Source: Bradyrhizobium sp. SSBR45G
Lineage (GTDB): Bacteria; Pseudomonadota; Alphaproteobacteria; Rhizobiales; Xanthobacteraceae
Reading direction: 5' to 3'
Length of the DNA: 64,000 bases
NCBI RefSeq assembly: GCF_030159255.1
Contig: NZ_BSCT01000001.1
Span: 581,429 to 645,428 of the forward strand
Shown here one piece after another: positions 18,170-26,720 of this stretch. The position numbers were made by a program, and so were the translations under genes. The notes beneath the pieces were generated by a model. That model had not been told where the DNA came from. It made no database searches and saw only the letters and a program-made list of their open reading frames with translations. Numbering within the stretch: position 1 is the stretch's first letter; the number at the start of each line of letters is the position of its first letter.

Positions 18170-20101
18170 ATGAAACACATCAACGACTTCAGGCCCTTCG
18201 ATGACGACGACTATGTGCGGCCGAAAACGCGCGCCGTCGGTCCGCAGGGCGATGCTCTGATCCTCGAGCTGCAGCGGCTGCAGGGTGCGTTCGACGACGG
18301 CTCCGACGAGGATCCGCGGGCGCGTCGCGGCTCACGCGACAGCGGCAAGAAGCGCCGGCGTCCGCCGCCGGCCCAAGCCCGCGTCAAGCCGCGCAAGAAG
18401 AAGGGCAGCACGATGGGTCGCGCGCTGTCGCTGTTCGGACTCGGCGCCCAGGAGCCGCGGGAGCGACGCGGCGAAGGCATCCGCGAAATGGACTGGCAAC
18501 GGCCCGCACCGGTGCGCGGCTACGAGCCGGAGCTGGCACCGCCGCCGCGCCATGCACCCGCGCGCGTGCCGACCAACAATATGGCCGTGGTCGACGTCCG
18601 AGACGCACGCCGCGACGGCGGCTTCGGTGACGCGCCCCGACTGGGACAGCAGAACCTCCCTGCCCGTCTCGGCCAGGTGCCGGCCGTTCCGCAAACCGGA
18701 GTCCGCCGGCTGGTCGGCACCGCCGGCACGGCGTTGACGACCGGCATGACGTTCATTGCCACCCAGGGAACGGCCGCCACTCTCGACGATGATTCGGACG
18801 AACTGCTGGTTCCACGCGTCGGCCGGATGTTCGAGAATGAGCTGCGCCTCGGCCTGCGCGTCCTGCTCGTCGCTGCCGTGTTCGGCGGCGGCTGGCTGAC
18901 CCTGGTGCCGCTGGCCGGCGCGATCGTCGTTCCGGGCAATCTCGTCGTGCAGTCCAACGTGAAGGCCATCCAGCATCCGACCGGCGGCATCATCGCCGAG
19001 ATCAAGGTCGACAACGGCAAGCGCGTTGCCGCCGGCGATCTGCTCGTGCGGCTCGACAACACCCAGAGCCAGGCCCAGCTGCAGTCGATCACCAAGCAGC
19101 TGAACGAGCAGCGCGCCAAGATCGCCCGCCTGTCCGCGGAGCGCGACGGTCTGGAGCTGCCGGACTATCCGACCACGCTGACGTCACGCGGGGACGATCC
19201 TCACGTTCGTGCGGTCATCGCCTCGGAGAACACCCTGTTCAAGGCGCGAGCCGTCACGCGCAAGAGCCAGAAGGATCTGCTGCAAGGCCGCATCGTCCAG
19301 CTCAACAACGAGATCGCCGGCATGGAGGCGCAACTCGATTCGAAGACCAAGCAGATCGACCTCATCAAGGGAGAGCTGGCGGGTGTTCAGGACCTCTACG
19401 ACAAGCGCCTCGTCCCGCTGACGCGATTGACGACGCTGCAGCGGGAGGCCGCACGAATCGACGGCGAACGCGGCCAGCTGGTGTCGAGCGTCGCGGAGAC
19501 GCGGTCCAAGATCAGCGAAGCCGAGCTGCAGACGGTCAAGATCGATCAGGATTTCCGCAGCGAAGTGGTCAAGGATCTCAGCGAGGCCCAGGCCAAGGAA
19601 GGCGATCTGGTCGAGAAAGGCGTCGCCGCCCGCGACCAGTTGGACCGCATCGAGATGCGCGCGCCCAACTCCGGCACGATCCACCAGCTTGCGGTTCACA
19701 CCATCGGCGGCGTCATCAAGCCCGGCGAGACGGTGATGGAGCTGGTCCCCGATTCGGACGAGCTGCAGGTCGAAGGACACGTGCAGCCGAAGGACATCGA
19801 TCACGTCCACACCGGACAGGATGCGATGGTCCACTTCAACGGCTTCAACCAGCACACGACGCCGAAGTTGAGCGGCCAGGTCTCGTTCGTATCGCCCGAC
19901 ATCACCAACGATCCGCGAACAGGTTCGACATTCTACACGGTCAGGATCACGCTGTCCGACGAGGAGCGAAAGCGGCTCGGCAACGTCAACTTGTTGCCCG
20001 GCATGCAGGCGGAGGTCTATGTCCAGACCGGCAGCCGCACGATGCTCAGCTATCTGATGAAGCCGGTTCTCGATCAGTGGCGGCGCGCCTTTGTGGAGTA
20101 A
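18170..20101 (+). CDS. Type I secretion adaptor (HlyD/PrtE family) with long N-terminal cytoplasmic extension
   Basis: 643 residues, against about 440-480 for usual family members. The excess is N-terminal: about 225 residues rich in Arg, Pro and Asp, without signal peptide, before the single membrane helix at about 227-250 (LRVLLVAAVFGGGWLTLVPL). After the helix the family pattern is normal: lipoyl half (GNLVVQSNVKAIQHPTGGIIAEIKVDNGKRVAAGDLLVRLD), a long coiled-coil region (about 300-480), second lipoyl half (IEMRAPNSGTIHQL) and beta-barrel. It bridges the inner-membrane ATPase and an outer-membrane channel. It starts three bases after the ATPase stop, so they are translated together. The extension could recruit cargo or its modifying enzymes at the cytoplasmic face; this is inference. 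Confidence 0.92.
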   Translation: MKHINDFRPFDDDDYVRPKTRAVGPQGDALILELQRLQGAFDDGSDEDPRARRGSRDSGKKRRRPPPAQARVKPRKKKGSTMGRALSLFGLGAQEPRERRGEGIREMDWQRPAPVRGYEPELAPPPRHAPARVPTNNMAVVDVRDARRDGGFGDAPRLGQQNLPARLGQVPAVPQTGVRRLVGTAGTALTTGMTFIATQGTAATLDDDSDELLVPRVGRMFENELRLGLRVLLVAAVFGGGWLTLVPLAGAIVVPGNLVVQSNVKAIQHPTGGIIAEIKVDNGKRVAAGDLLVRLDNTQSQAQLQSITKQLNEQRAKIARLSAERDGLELPDYPTTLTSRGDDPHVRAVIASENTLFKARAVTRKSQKDLLQGRIVQLNNEIAGMEAQLDSKTKQIDLIKGELAGVQDLYDKRLVPLTRLTTLQREAARIDGERGQLVSSVAETRSKISEAELQTVKIDQDFRSEVVKDLSEAQAKEGDLVEKGVAARDQLDRIEMRAPNSGTIHQLAVHTIGGVIKPGETVMELVPDSDELQVEGHVQPKDIDHVHTGQDAMVHFNGFNQHTTPKLSGQVSFVSPDITNDPRTGSTFYTVRITLSDEERKRLGNVNLLPGMQAEVYVQTGSRTMLSYLMKPVLDQWRRAFVE

Positions 20102-20117
20102 TCGGGCCTGACAAGCC

Positions 20118-20154
20118 GCGGTCTGCGCGCTCTTCCGCAGGGAACGCAGACCGC
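20118..20154 (+). terminator. Stem-loop between adaptor and heptosyltransferase genes
   Basis: Inverted repeat GCGGTCTGCG / CGCAGACCGC, 10 bp perfect, with a 17-base loop and no T tract. It could reduce read-through from the secretion genes into the glycosyltransferase gene or stabilise the upstream mRNA end. Confidence 0.35.
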
Positions 20155-20168
20155 ATCGGCCATTCAGC

Positions 20169-22307
20169 ATGAACGTTGCAAATTTTCCCCGCACCTCGGA
20201 CCCGACGATGGTGCCGACAATTGCGATCCCGCATGCCGACGCCCAGCAGGGCGTGCGCGCAGGCGTGGCCGGGCAATCGACAAGGCCGCGGCTGCCGCCC
20301 CCGTCCGCCGTGCCGACACAGGAGGGTCCACAGGGCCTCCGCTTCGATTTCAACGATGGCTGCCGGGTCATGCTGCCCGACAACGGGCAGGCCTGGCGCG
20401 TCAGGATGAGCGATCTCGAGACCGCCAACGTCCTGTTCGACATCGATCTGCGTTCGGGGCACGTCAACAGCAGCAAGCGCTACTTCATCCCGTTCCGGCT
20501 CGAGGTCTGGTCGGGGCAGGAGCTGCTGCTGCGGCACGACTACAATGCCGCCGATCGAGACGTCCTGATCCAGTTTCCGGTCGGCACCATCGGCGACATC
20601 ATCGGCTGGCTGAGCTACGCGGTGAAGTTCAAGGAGCTGCACCAGTGTCGTCTCACCTGCGCGATGGGAGAGCCGCTGATCGCGCTGTTCCGCGCCGCCT
20701 ATCCTGACATCACGTTCGTAACGCACGAGATGATCCAGCCGGAGCGCTATTACGCCACCTACTCGGTCGCACTGTTCTTCGATGACGCCGAGCAGGTTTA
20801 TCAACCCTGCGACTTCCGCCAGGTTGGATTGCATCGGACCGCGGCGCATATTCTCGGCGTCGATCCGGCGGAGCGCCCGCCGCGCATCGCGCTCAGTGAG
20901 GACAGCCGTCCCATCGCGGAGCCGTATGTCTGCATCGCGGTGCAGGCAACGACGCAATCCAAGCATTGGAACAATCCGGGCGGCTGGGAAAGCATCGTCG
21001 GTTTTCTCAAGGCGACCGGCTACCGCGTGGTCTGCATCGATCAGAAGGCGGAGCACAGCAACGGCCCATTTCGAACGCGGATCCCGGCCGGCGCCGAGGA
21101 TCAGACCGGCGACCGACCGCTGCAGGAGCGCGCCCGCTGGTTGAGACACGCCGAGTTCTTCATCGGTCTTTCCTCAGGCCTGTCCTGGCTGGCCTGGGCT
21201 GCGCGCACGCCGGTCGTGCTGATCAGCGGCTTCACCCATCCCACCAACGAATTCGCGACCCCCTATCGCATCATCAACCATCACGCCTGCAACAGCTGCT
21301 GGAATGACGTCCATCATCGCTTCGATCACCAGGACGCTCTCTGGTGTCCGCGCTGGAAGGACACGCCCCGGCAATTCGAATGCACGCGCCTGATCAAGGC
21401 CGAGCAGGTCGAGGGCATGTTGCGCCGAATCCCCGGCTTCGGGCAGGGATTGCGCCCGCAGCCGCGCCCGCCGACATCGACGAATCAGCAGGCTGCGCAG
21501 CCCATGCCGGACGATGCGGGCTACGCAGCAAGCGGGGCCACAGGCCCGGCCGGCGCCGAGGAGCCGATCGCACTTGCTGCATTGCTGGCCCGCCCGCGCG
21601 GCGAGGTCCCGCATGGCGGCCTCGCTGTCGGCGTGACCGTCGCCGCCGGCAGACTGCTGGATCAGGCCGCCGCAACCATTGCGCAAGGCGACCGCAGCGC
21701 CGGCGCCAGCGATCTGGCCGGCGCGCTGCAGAACTACAAGCAGAGCATCGATATCGTCAGGCACCTGACGCAGGCCGACCCGGACAATGCCGGCTTCCAG
21801 CGCAACCTGTCGGTCGCCTTGAACCGCATCGGCGCCGTGCTGTTCGTTCAGCGCAACCTTCAGGGCGCACTTGCCGCCTATTCTGCCAGCCTCGGCATCG
21901 TCCAGAAGCTGACGGCGGCCCATCCCGGCAATGTGAGCTTCCGGCGTGATCTCGCCTGGTGCCACGCTCTGCTGGCCGACGTGCTCGGGGCCATGGGCCG
22001 CCATGCCGAAGCCTTCGAGCAGCGTCGTTCCAACGCGGCATTGATCACGCAACTCGCCACCGCCGTTCCCAGCGATTCGTCGCTGCAGCAGGCGTTGGCA
22101 ATGTCTTACCAGAGCCTGGGTGATGCCTTCGTCCCGCTCGGCAACATCGACGGCGCGTTGACCGTCTACAGGATCAGCCTCGGGCTGACCAAACGCGGGC
22201 TCGATGCAAACGGGCAGGATCCGGCCTGGAACAGGCTCTACAGCAGCCTGCTGCAGAAAATCCGGGACGCGCTGCTCGCACAGCGCCAAGCCGCGCCGCC
22301 GTCCTGA
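20169..22307 (+). CDS. TibC/Aah-type protein O-heptosyltransferase fused to a TPR domain
   Basis: 712 residues. After a variable N-terminus, residues 57-110 (GLRFDFNDGCRVMLP, then FDIDLRSGHVNSSKRY) and 330-410 carry the pattern of bacterial autotransporter heptosyltransferases: FIGLSSGLSWLAWAARTPVVLISGF, then HHACNSCWND. Four cysteines at 374, 377, 393 and 405 match the iron-finger motif known in TibC. These GT9-like enzymes transfer heptose from an ADP-heptose donor to Ser/Thr of surface proteins in the cytoplasm. Residues about 505-700 form TPR-like repeats (LVQRN... replaced here by VALNRIGAVLFVQRN, SYQSLGDAFVPLGN), an addition to the known enzymes. No autotransporter is encoded nearby; the neighbours are a type I exporter and two Thr-rich proteins, the likely acceptors. 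Confidence 0.85.
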   Translation: MNVANFPRTSDPTMVPTIAIPHADAQQGVRAGVAGQSTRPRLPPPSAVPTQEGPQGLRFDFNDGCRVMLPDNGQAWRVRMSDLETANVLFDIDLRSGHVNSSKRYFIPFRLEVWSGQELLLRHDYNAADRDVLIQFPVGTIGDIIGWLSYAVKFKELHQCRLTCAMGEPLIALFRAAYPDITFVTHEMIQPERYYATYSVALFFDDAEQVYQPCDFRQVGLHRTAAHILGVDPAERPPRIALSEDSRPIAEPYVCIAVQATTQSKHWNNPGGWESIVGFLKATGYRVVCIDQKAEHSNGPFRTRIPAGAEDQTGDRPLQERARWLRHAEFFIGLSSGLSWLAWAARTPVVLISGFTHPTNEFATPYRIINHHACNSCWNDVHHRFDHQDALWCPRWKDTPRQFECTRLIKAEQVEGMLRRIPGFGQGLRPQPRPPTSTNQQAAQPMPDDAGYAASGATGPAGAEEPIALAALLARPRGEVPHGGLAVGVTVAAGRLLDQAAATIAQGDRSAGASDLAGALQNYKQSIDIVRHLTQADPDNAGFQRNLSVALNRIGAVLFVQRNLQGALAAYSASLGIVQKLTAAHPGNVSFRRDLAWCHALLADVLGAMGRHAEAFEQRRSNAALITQLATAVPSDSSLQQALAMSYQSLGDAFVPLGNIDGALTVYRISLGLTKRGLDANGQDPAWNRLYSSLLQKIRDALLAQRQAAPPS

Positions 22308-22866
22308 GTTCGCAGGCGAGGCGATGTCGGCCTAAGAGGCATCCACGTCCAGCGCCATGAGGCATGGCCGCTGATCGCAGCGGGGTTCGCCTGCACGCGA
22401 GTGATGCGCATGCCGCCTCTCCAGAGCCGTCGAGCCCCCTGCGACACTTGACAAGCTCTGCGACCTAGTCGCAGCAGCAACTGCGCATCGGTGGGATGCA
22501 GGCAGCATCGTGACGAGAACATGCAGCTCGCGTCAGGCCGATGCAGACCACATCCCTCGCTTACCCCTGAAAATCAATCACTTAGCGGCGGATTTCGGCG
22601 CATCGTTCACAGCTCCGCGATGCCCGAACAACAACATATTTGCGGACTCCCCAACGCCTCTTTTGGCCCGATTGCTTGGAGCATATAGCGAGGTGCGACA
22701 AATTAGCGCGCGGCAGATTGGCGCGCGACACAGCATCGCACAGGCGCGGCGCGCAACTCGAACGCGCGGCGCGTCCTGCGGCAGGGCCGATGCAGTTCCG
22801 CATCGTCTGGCCAGTTTCGGTACGGGGCCCTGCCGGGCGTCGGATGAACTTGGGGAGAGATGATCC
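22308..22866. other. Intergenic leader of the 1100-aa protein gene
   Basis: 559 bases without a convincing gene. It holds the conserved element at 22620-22674 and the ribosome-binding region CTTGGGGAGA shortly before the ATG at 22867, both shared with the leader of the paralogue at 26721. Short open frames on both strands look like chance. Confidence 0.55.
22620..22674 (+). promoter_or_regulatory. Conserved 55-bp upstream element, copy 1
   Basis: Beginning ATGCCCGAACAACAACATAT and ending CTTTTGGCCCGATTG, this segment matches 26519-26573 at about 47 of 55 positions without gaps, although the flanking leaders differ. It lies 247 bases before its gene; the other copy lies 202 bases before its own. 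The conservation in non-coding DNA points to a shared regulator site, promoter or structured RNA leader, none of which I can name. Confidence 0.6.
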
Positions 22867-25800
22867 ATGGCGAATAACACCTTCAACCCGACGGCCCTGG
22901 CCAACGGTACGTCGAACCTGCTGGTGCGTGCCTCCGCGCTCAATCTGTCGACGGACCTGGTGCAGGCAGGCGTCGTGTTCAACGATGCAATGCGCGCCTC
23001 GCTCGGCCTGTTCTCACAGGCGGGCAGCGGCAATTCGAATCCGTTTCTCGGCAGCTACACGACGGATCTGCACGCCGTGCAGAACGACATCGCCGCGATG
23101 CTCGCCAATCCGGGACAGGTCACGCTCGGCGGCCAGACCTTCACGCTGAACGCAACCGACACCGCGGTCCTCAACAACGTTCAGGCGCAGATCTCGACCT
23201 TGATCACTGCCGCGGGGCAGACCACCAATGCAGCGACGATCACGGCCGCAGACCAGACGCTTCATGCCGTCCAGCAGGAGATCCTGCAGGAGATCAATGG
23301 CGATGCGCATCTCTCCGGCGCGCTGAACAAGGTCAACTTCCTCGCCAACACCGGCGGCCAGGACGTCGCCTTCCAGAACACGCCGGCGGGCGCCGACGAT
23401 GCGGCGACCCTGGCCGCAGCCACCGCCGGCAACACCCTCAAGGACGTCGGTCTCGTCTTCAACAAGGTCGTCGATCTCGCCTCCGGCGGCATCCACACCG
23501 GCAACCTGCAGGAGGTCACGACCGACCTCACCGCGATCTCGCAAGGCCTGACCAACATCCTCAACAACAAGACCCAGCTTGCTCAGATCGAGAACGGCGA
23601 GACCGCGAACGCGGCCGCGCTGACCACGATCCATCTGCAGACGGTGCTCGGGCAGATCAATCTCGAGCTGAACCAGTACGCCAAGGCGGAGACGACCGGC
23701 AATCAGGCCGCGTTGCGCGGCACCGCTGACAATCTGCTCGACAGCATCGACATCATCCAGGGCGACGCCAATCTGAACATGGCGGCCGGCGGCAACGGCA
23801 TGCCGGGTCACGCCGGCGGCTTCGCGGAGGATCCGGGCGGGTTGACCGGCACGGTCACCAAGTTCCAGGACAACCAGGCGCAGACGAATTTCTGGGCCGC
23901 ATTCCTGGCGGAAGCCAACACCATCAACGCGACACTGCAGAAGATCTCGACGGGCGGCGCACAAGCCAGTGCCGCACTGGTCACGCAGATCCAGAACTAC
24001 CAGGCCTTCGGCGCCAATTTCGACGCCGCACAGGGCAACGTCTTCCGTGGCCGCTTCGACAACGAGCTGCTGAGCGGCACGCTGGAGGCCGATACCGCGG
24101 CGGCCGTAAAGGGCCTGCAGGGCATCCTGAACGGAGACACCGGCGCCGCCCTCGCCGCCGACAAGGCGATGCTCAACGCGGCTGGCCAGGGCTTCGCGGC
24201 CGACGCCATGGACGTCTCCGGCAACAACATCGCGATCGGCGGGGCGACCTATGTCGGAACGGCGACGACGGTGTCGACCGCGACATCAGTGCATGGCCTC
24301 GCCCACGGCACGATCCCCGTCACCGCAACTCCGAACATTGCCAACGGAACCGGGGGGTCCAGCACGACGCCGCCAGCGACCGGCGGCGGGACCGGCACGG
24401 GCACCGGCGGCATGCATACGACACCGGTCAATTTCAGTCCCACGGCGCTGGCCAACGGCACGTCGAACCTGCTGACCCGCGCCACCGCGATCCAGCACTC
24501 GACCGACCTGGTGCAGGCCGGCGTGGTCTTCAACGACGCCGTGCGCGCCTCGCTCGGCCTGTTCAGCCTCGCCAACAGCGGCAACTCACCGGCCTTCCTG
24601 ACGAGCTACCAGGCCGACATCACGGCGGTGCAGACCGACATCGCTGCAATGCTGGCCAATCCCGGCCAGGTGACGCTCGGCGGCCATACGTTCGCATTGA
24701 ACGCCACCGACACGGCGGTGCTCACCAACGTCGAGGGGCAGCTGGGCACGCTGCTGCAGGCCGCGGGCCAGTTCGCCAACGCCAGCACATCGGCAGCGGC
24801 AAGCCAGACGATCCACGCGCTGCAGCAGGAAATTCTCGGCGAGATCCACAACGACGCCCATCTGGCGACCGCGCTGAACAACGTGCCATTCCTGGCGAAC
24901 ACCGGAGGAATGGACGTTGCGTTCCAGACGTCGCCCGCCGGCGCTGATGATCCGGCGAGCCTCGCGGCGGCCACCGCGGGCAACAGCCTGAAGGATGTCG
25001 GTCTCGTCTTCAACAAGGCGGTCGAGCTCGCCACCGGCGGCATCAACACCGGCAATCTCGCCGAGGTCAACGCTGATCTCACCGCGGTCCAGCACGGCTT
25101 GACCGCCATCCTCAACAACAAGACGCAGCTCGCGCAGATCGAGGCCGGCGAAACCGCGAACGCGGCCGCACTGACCACGGTCCATCTCCAGACGGTGCTC
25201 GGGCAGATCAACCTGCAACTCAACAAATACGATGCGGCTGCGACGACCGGCAATCAGGCTGCGCTGCGCGGTACCGCCGACAATCTGCTCGACATCATCG
25301 ATATCGTTCAGAACGACGCAAATCTGAACACGGCGGCTGGCGGCAACGGAGCGGCCGGTCATGCCGGCGGCTTCGCCGAGGATCCGGGCGGGCTGACCGG
25401 CACCGTCACCAAGTTCCAGGACAACCAGGCGCAAACGAACTTCTGGGCGGCCTTCCTCGCCGAAGCCAACACCATCAACGCGACGCTGCAGAAGATCTCG
25501 ACCGGCGGTGCGCAGGCCAGCGCAGCCCTGATCACGCAGATCCAGAACTACCAGGCCTTCGGCGCCAATTTCGACGCCGCCCAGGGCGCCGTGTTCCAGG
25601 GCCGCTTCGACAACGAACTGCTCAGCGGCACGCTCGAGGCCGACACGGCGAATGCGGTGAAGGGCCTGCAGGGCATCCTCAACGGCGACACTGGTGCTGC
25701 GCTCGCCGCCGACAAGGCGATGATCAACGCCGCCGGCCAGGGCTTTGCGGCCGACGCGATGGACGTGTCCGGCAACAACATCCCGGTCAATGGTGGCACC

Positions 25801-26169
25801 TATGTCGGCACCGCGACGACTGTCTCGGCGGCGACCTCCATCAAGGGCACCGCACATGGCACCATTCCGGTGACGGCCACGCCGAACCTCGCCAATGGCA
25901 CGGGTGGCACCGCAGCCGCTGGGACGACTGCGGCGGGTGGCGCAGCGGCTGGTGGCACGACCACGGCGGGTGGTACGGCGGCCGGCGGCACGACGAGCGG
26001 AGCCACGACCGGCACGTCGACGGGGACCACGGCAGGCAACAACACCGGCGCCGATCACAGCAGCCATCATCACCACGATCACAGCAGCCACGCGGCCAAT
26101 ACGGCGGCAGCTGCGACGGCCGGTCCCGACATGTCGCATCACCACGCGATGCATCACATGTGGGCCTAA
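22867..26169 (+). CDS. Large Thr/Ala/Asn-rich repeat protein with His-rich tail, candidate type I secretion substrate
   Basis: 1100 residues of no family I recognise. It has two long direct repeats, about residues 4-500 and 522-1010, each opening with FNPTALANGTSNLL and containing GGLTGTVTKFQDNQAQTNFW. A Gly/Thr linker (about 495-520) joins them. A second Ala/Gly/Thr-only linker (about 1012-1060) leads to a His-rich tail (HHHHDH and others) ending GPDMSHHHAMHHMWA. There is no N-terminal signal peptide, no cysteine and no GGxGxD calcium repeats. Position behind a type I exporter and a protein heptosyltransferase suggests a secreted, O-glycosylated surface protein whose uncleaved C-terminus is the signal. 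His clusters could bind Ni, Zn or Cu. GGGGAGA before the ATG fixes the start. Function is inferred from context only. Confidence 0.85.
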   Translation: MANNTFNPTALANGTSNLLVRASALNLSTDLVQAGVVFNDAMRASLGLFSQAGSGNSNPFLGSYTTDLHAVQNDIAAMLANPGQVTLGGQTFTLNATDTAVLNNVQAQISTLITAAGQTTNAATITAADQTLHAVQQEILQEINGDAHLSGALNKVNFLANTGGQDVAFQNTPAGADDAATLAAATAGNTLKDVGLVFNKVVDLASGGIHTGNLQEVTTDLTAISQGLTNILNNKTQLAQIENGETANAAALTTIHLQTVLGQINLELNQYAKAETTGNQAALRGTADNLLDSIDIIQGDANLNMAAGGNGMPGHAGGFAEDPGGLTGTVTKFQDNQAQTNFWAAFLAEANTINATLQKISTGGAQASAALVTQIQNYQAFGANFDAAQGNVFRGRFDNELLSGTLEADTAAAVKGLQGILNGDTGAALAADKAMLNAAGQGFAADAMDVSGNNIAIGGATYVGTATTVSTATSVHGLAHGTIPVTATPNIANGTGGSSTTPPATGGGTGTGTGGMHTTPVNFSPTALANGTSNLLTRATAIQHSTDLVQAGVVFNDAVRASLGLFSLANSGNSPAFLTSYQADITAVQTDIAAMLANPGQVTLGGHTFALNATDTAVLTNVEGQLGTLLQAAGQFANASTSAAASQTIHALQQEILGEIHNDAHLATALNNVPFLANTGGMDVAFQTSPAGADDPASLAAATAGNSLKDVGLVFNKAVELATGGINTGNLAEVNADLTAVQHGLTAILNNKTQLAQIEAGETANAAALTTVHLQTVLGQINLQLNKYDAAATTGNQAALRGTADNLLDIIDIVQNDANLNTAAGGNGAAGHAGGFAEDPGGLTGTVTKFQDNQAQTNFWAAFLAEANTINATLQKISTGGAQASAALITQIQNYQAFGANFDAAQGAVFQGRFDNELLSGTLEADTANAVKGLQGILNGDTGAALAADKAMINAAGQGFAADAMDVSGNNIPVNGGTYVGTATTVSAATSIKGTAHGTIPVTATPNLANGTGGTAAAGTTAAGGAAAGGTTTAGGTAAGGTTSGATTGTSTGTTAGNNTGADHSSHHHHDHSSHAANTAAAATAGPDMSHHHAMHHMWA

Positions 26170-26175
26170 GAGATA

Positions 26176-26207
26176 CGACGGGAGCAGCCGCCGTGCTGCT
26201 CCCGTCG
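26176..26207 (+). terminator. Intrinsic terminator after the 1100-aa protein gene
   Basis: A perfect 13-bp stem (arms CGACGGGAGCAGC and GCTGCTCCCGTCG) with a 6-base loop starts seven bases after the stop codon. The following T tract is weak (CGCTTTC). It separates the two paralogous genes into different transcripts. Confidence 0.75.
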
Positions 26208-26720
26208 GTCGCTTTCAGGGAGTGCCGGGACGAGACCTTTTGTGCCTCCAGGCGCTCGTCGGGCGAGGAGAAAACAAGGACCTCAACGAGGAGACCAGCA
26301 AGCCGAGATGCACGATCCATTCCCCTCGACCGAGTCGGCTCTCGTTGGAACCATTCCAAGGAGAGTGCGGGGAACCATCGCAAGATCAGGGCAACTTCTT
26401 GTCTGGACGGTGCCTCGATGTGTCTCTCAATTATCGATGTTGCAAGGATGCCACGACGGAAATCAACGAGTTAGAATGTTTCCAAGCGTTGCCGTGACCC
26501 GGGTGCGACACTGAGCGCATGCCCGAACAACATCATATTTGGGGACTCGACGGCGCTTCTTTTGGCCCCATTGGAGCAAATAATTCCCAAGTGCTCTGAG
26601 GCTGCGACATTTCGCCCGCTCTGCGAGGGGTGAACGAGGTGTCGCAGCCCCGATCAACGCCCGCGTGCTGCCGAACCGCCAAGCAGCAGACGCCGGGTTG
26701 AAACTTGGGGAGATGATCTA
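26208..26720. other. Intergenic leader of the 593-aa protein gene
   Basis: About 510 bases with no convincing gene. It contains the second copy of the conserved upstream element (26519-26573) and a ribosome-binding region, ACTTGGGGAGATGATC, that nearly repeats the one before 22867. Small open frames here have no protein character. Confidence 0.5.
26519..26573 (+). promoter_or_regulatory. Conserved 55-bp upstream element, copy 2
   Basis: Second copy of the element at 22620-22674, starting ATGCCCGAACAACATCATAT and ending CTTTTGGCCCCATTG. Some 25 to 35 bases beyond each copy a TGCGACA motif also recurs. Its presence before both candidate secreted proteins, and its absence before the exporter gene, suggests that the cargo genes share their own control. 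Confidence 0.6.

Noticed and set aside
22582..26657. Short minus-strand frames sharing a similar peptide within the two conserved upstream elements
   Set aside because: The peptide similarity follows automatically from the gap-free DNA conservation; there is no start signal in common and the rest of the frames differ.
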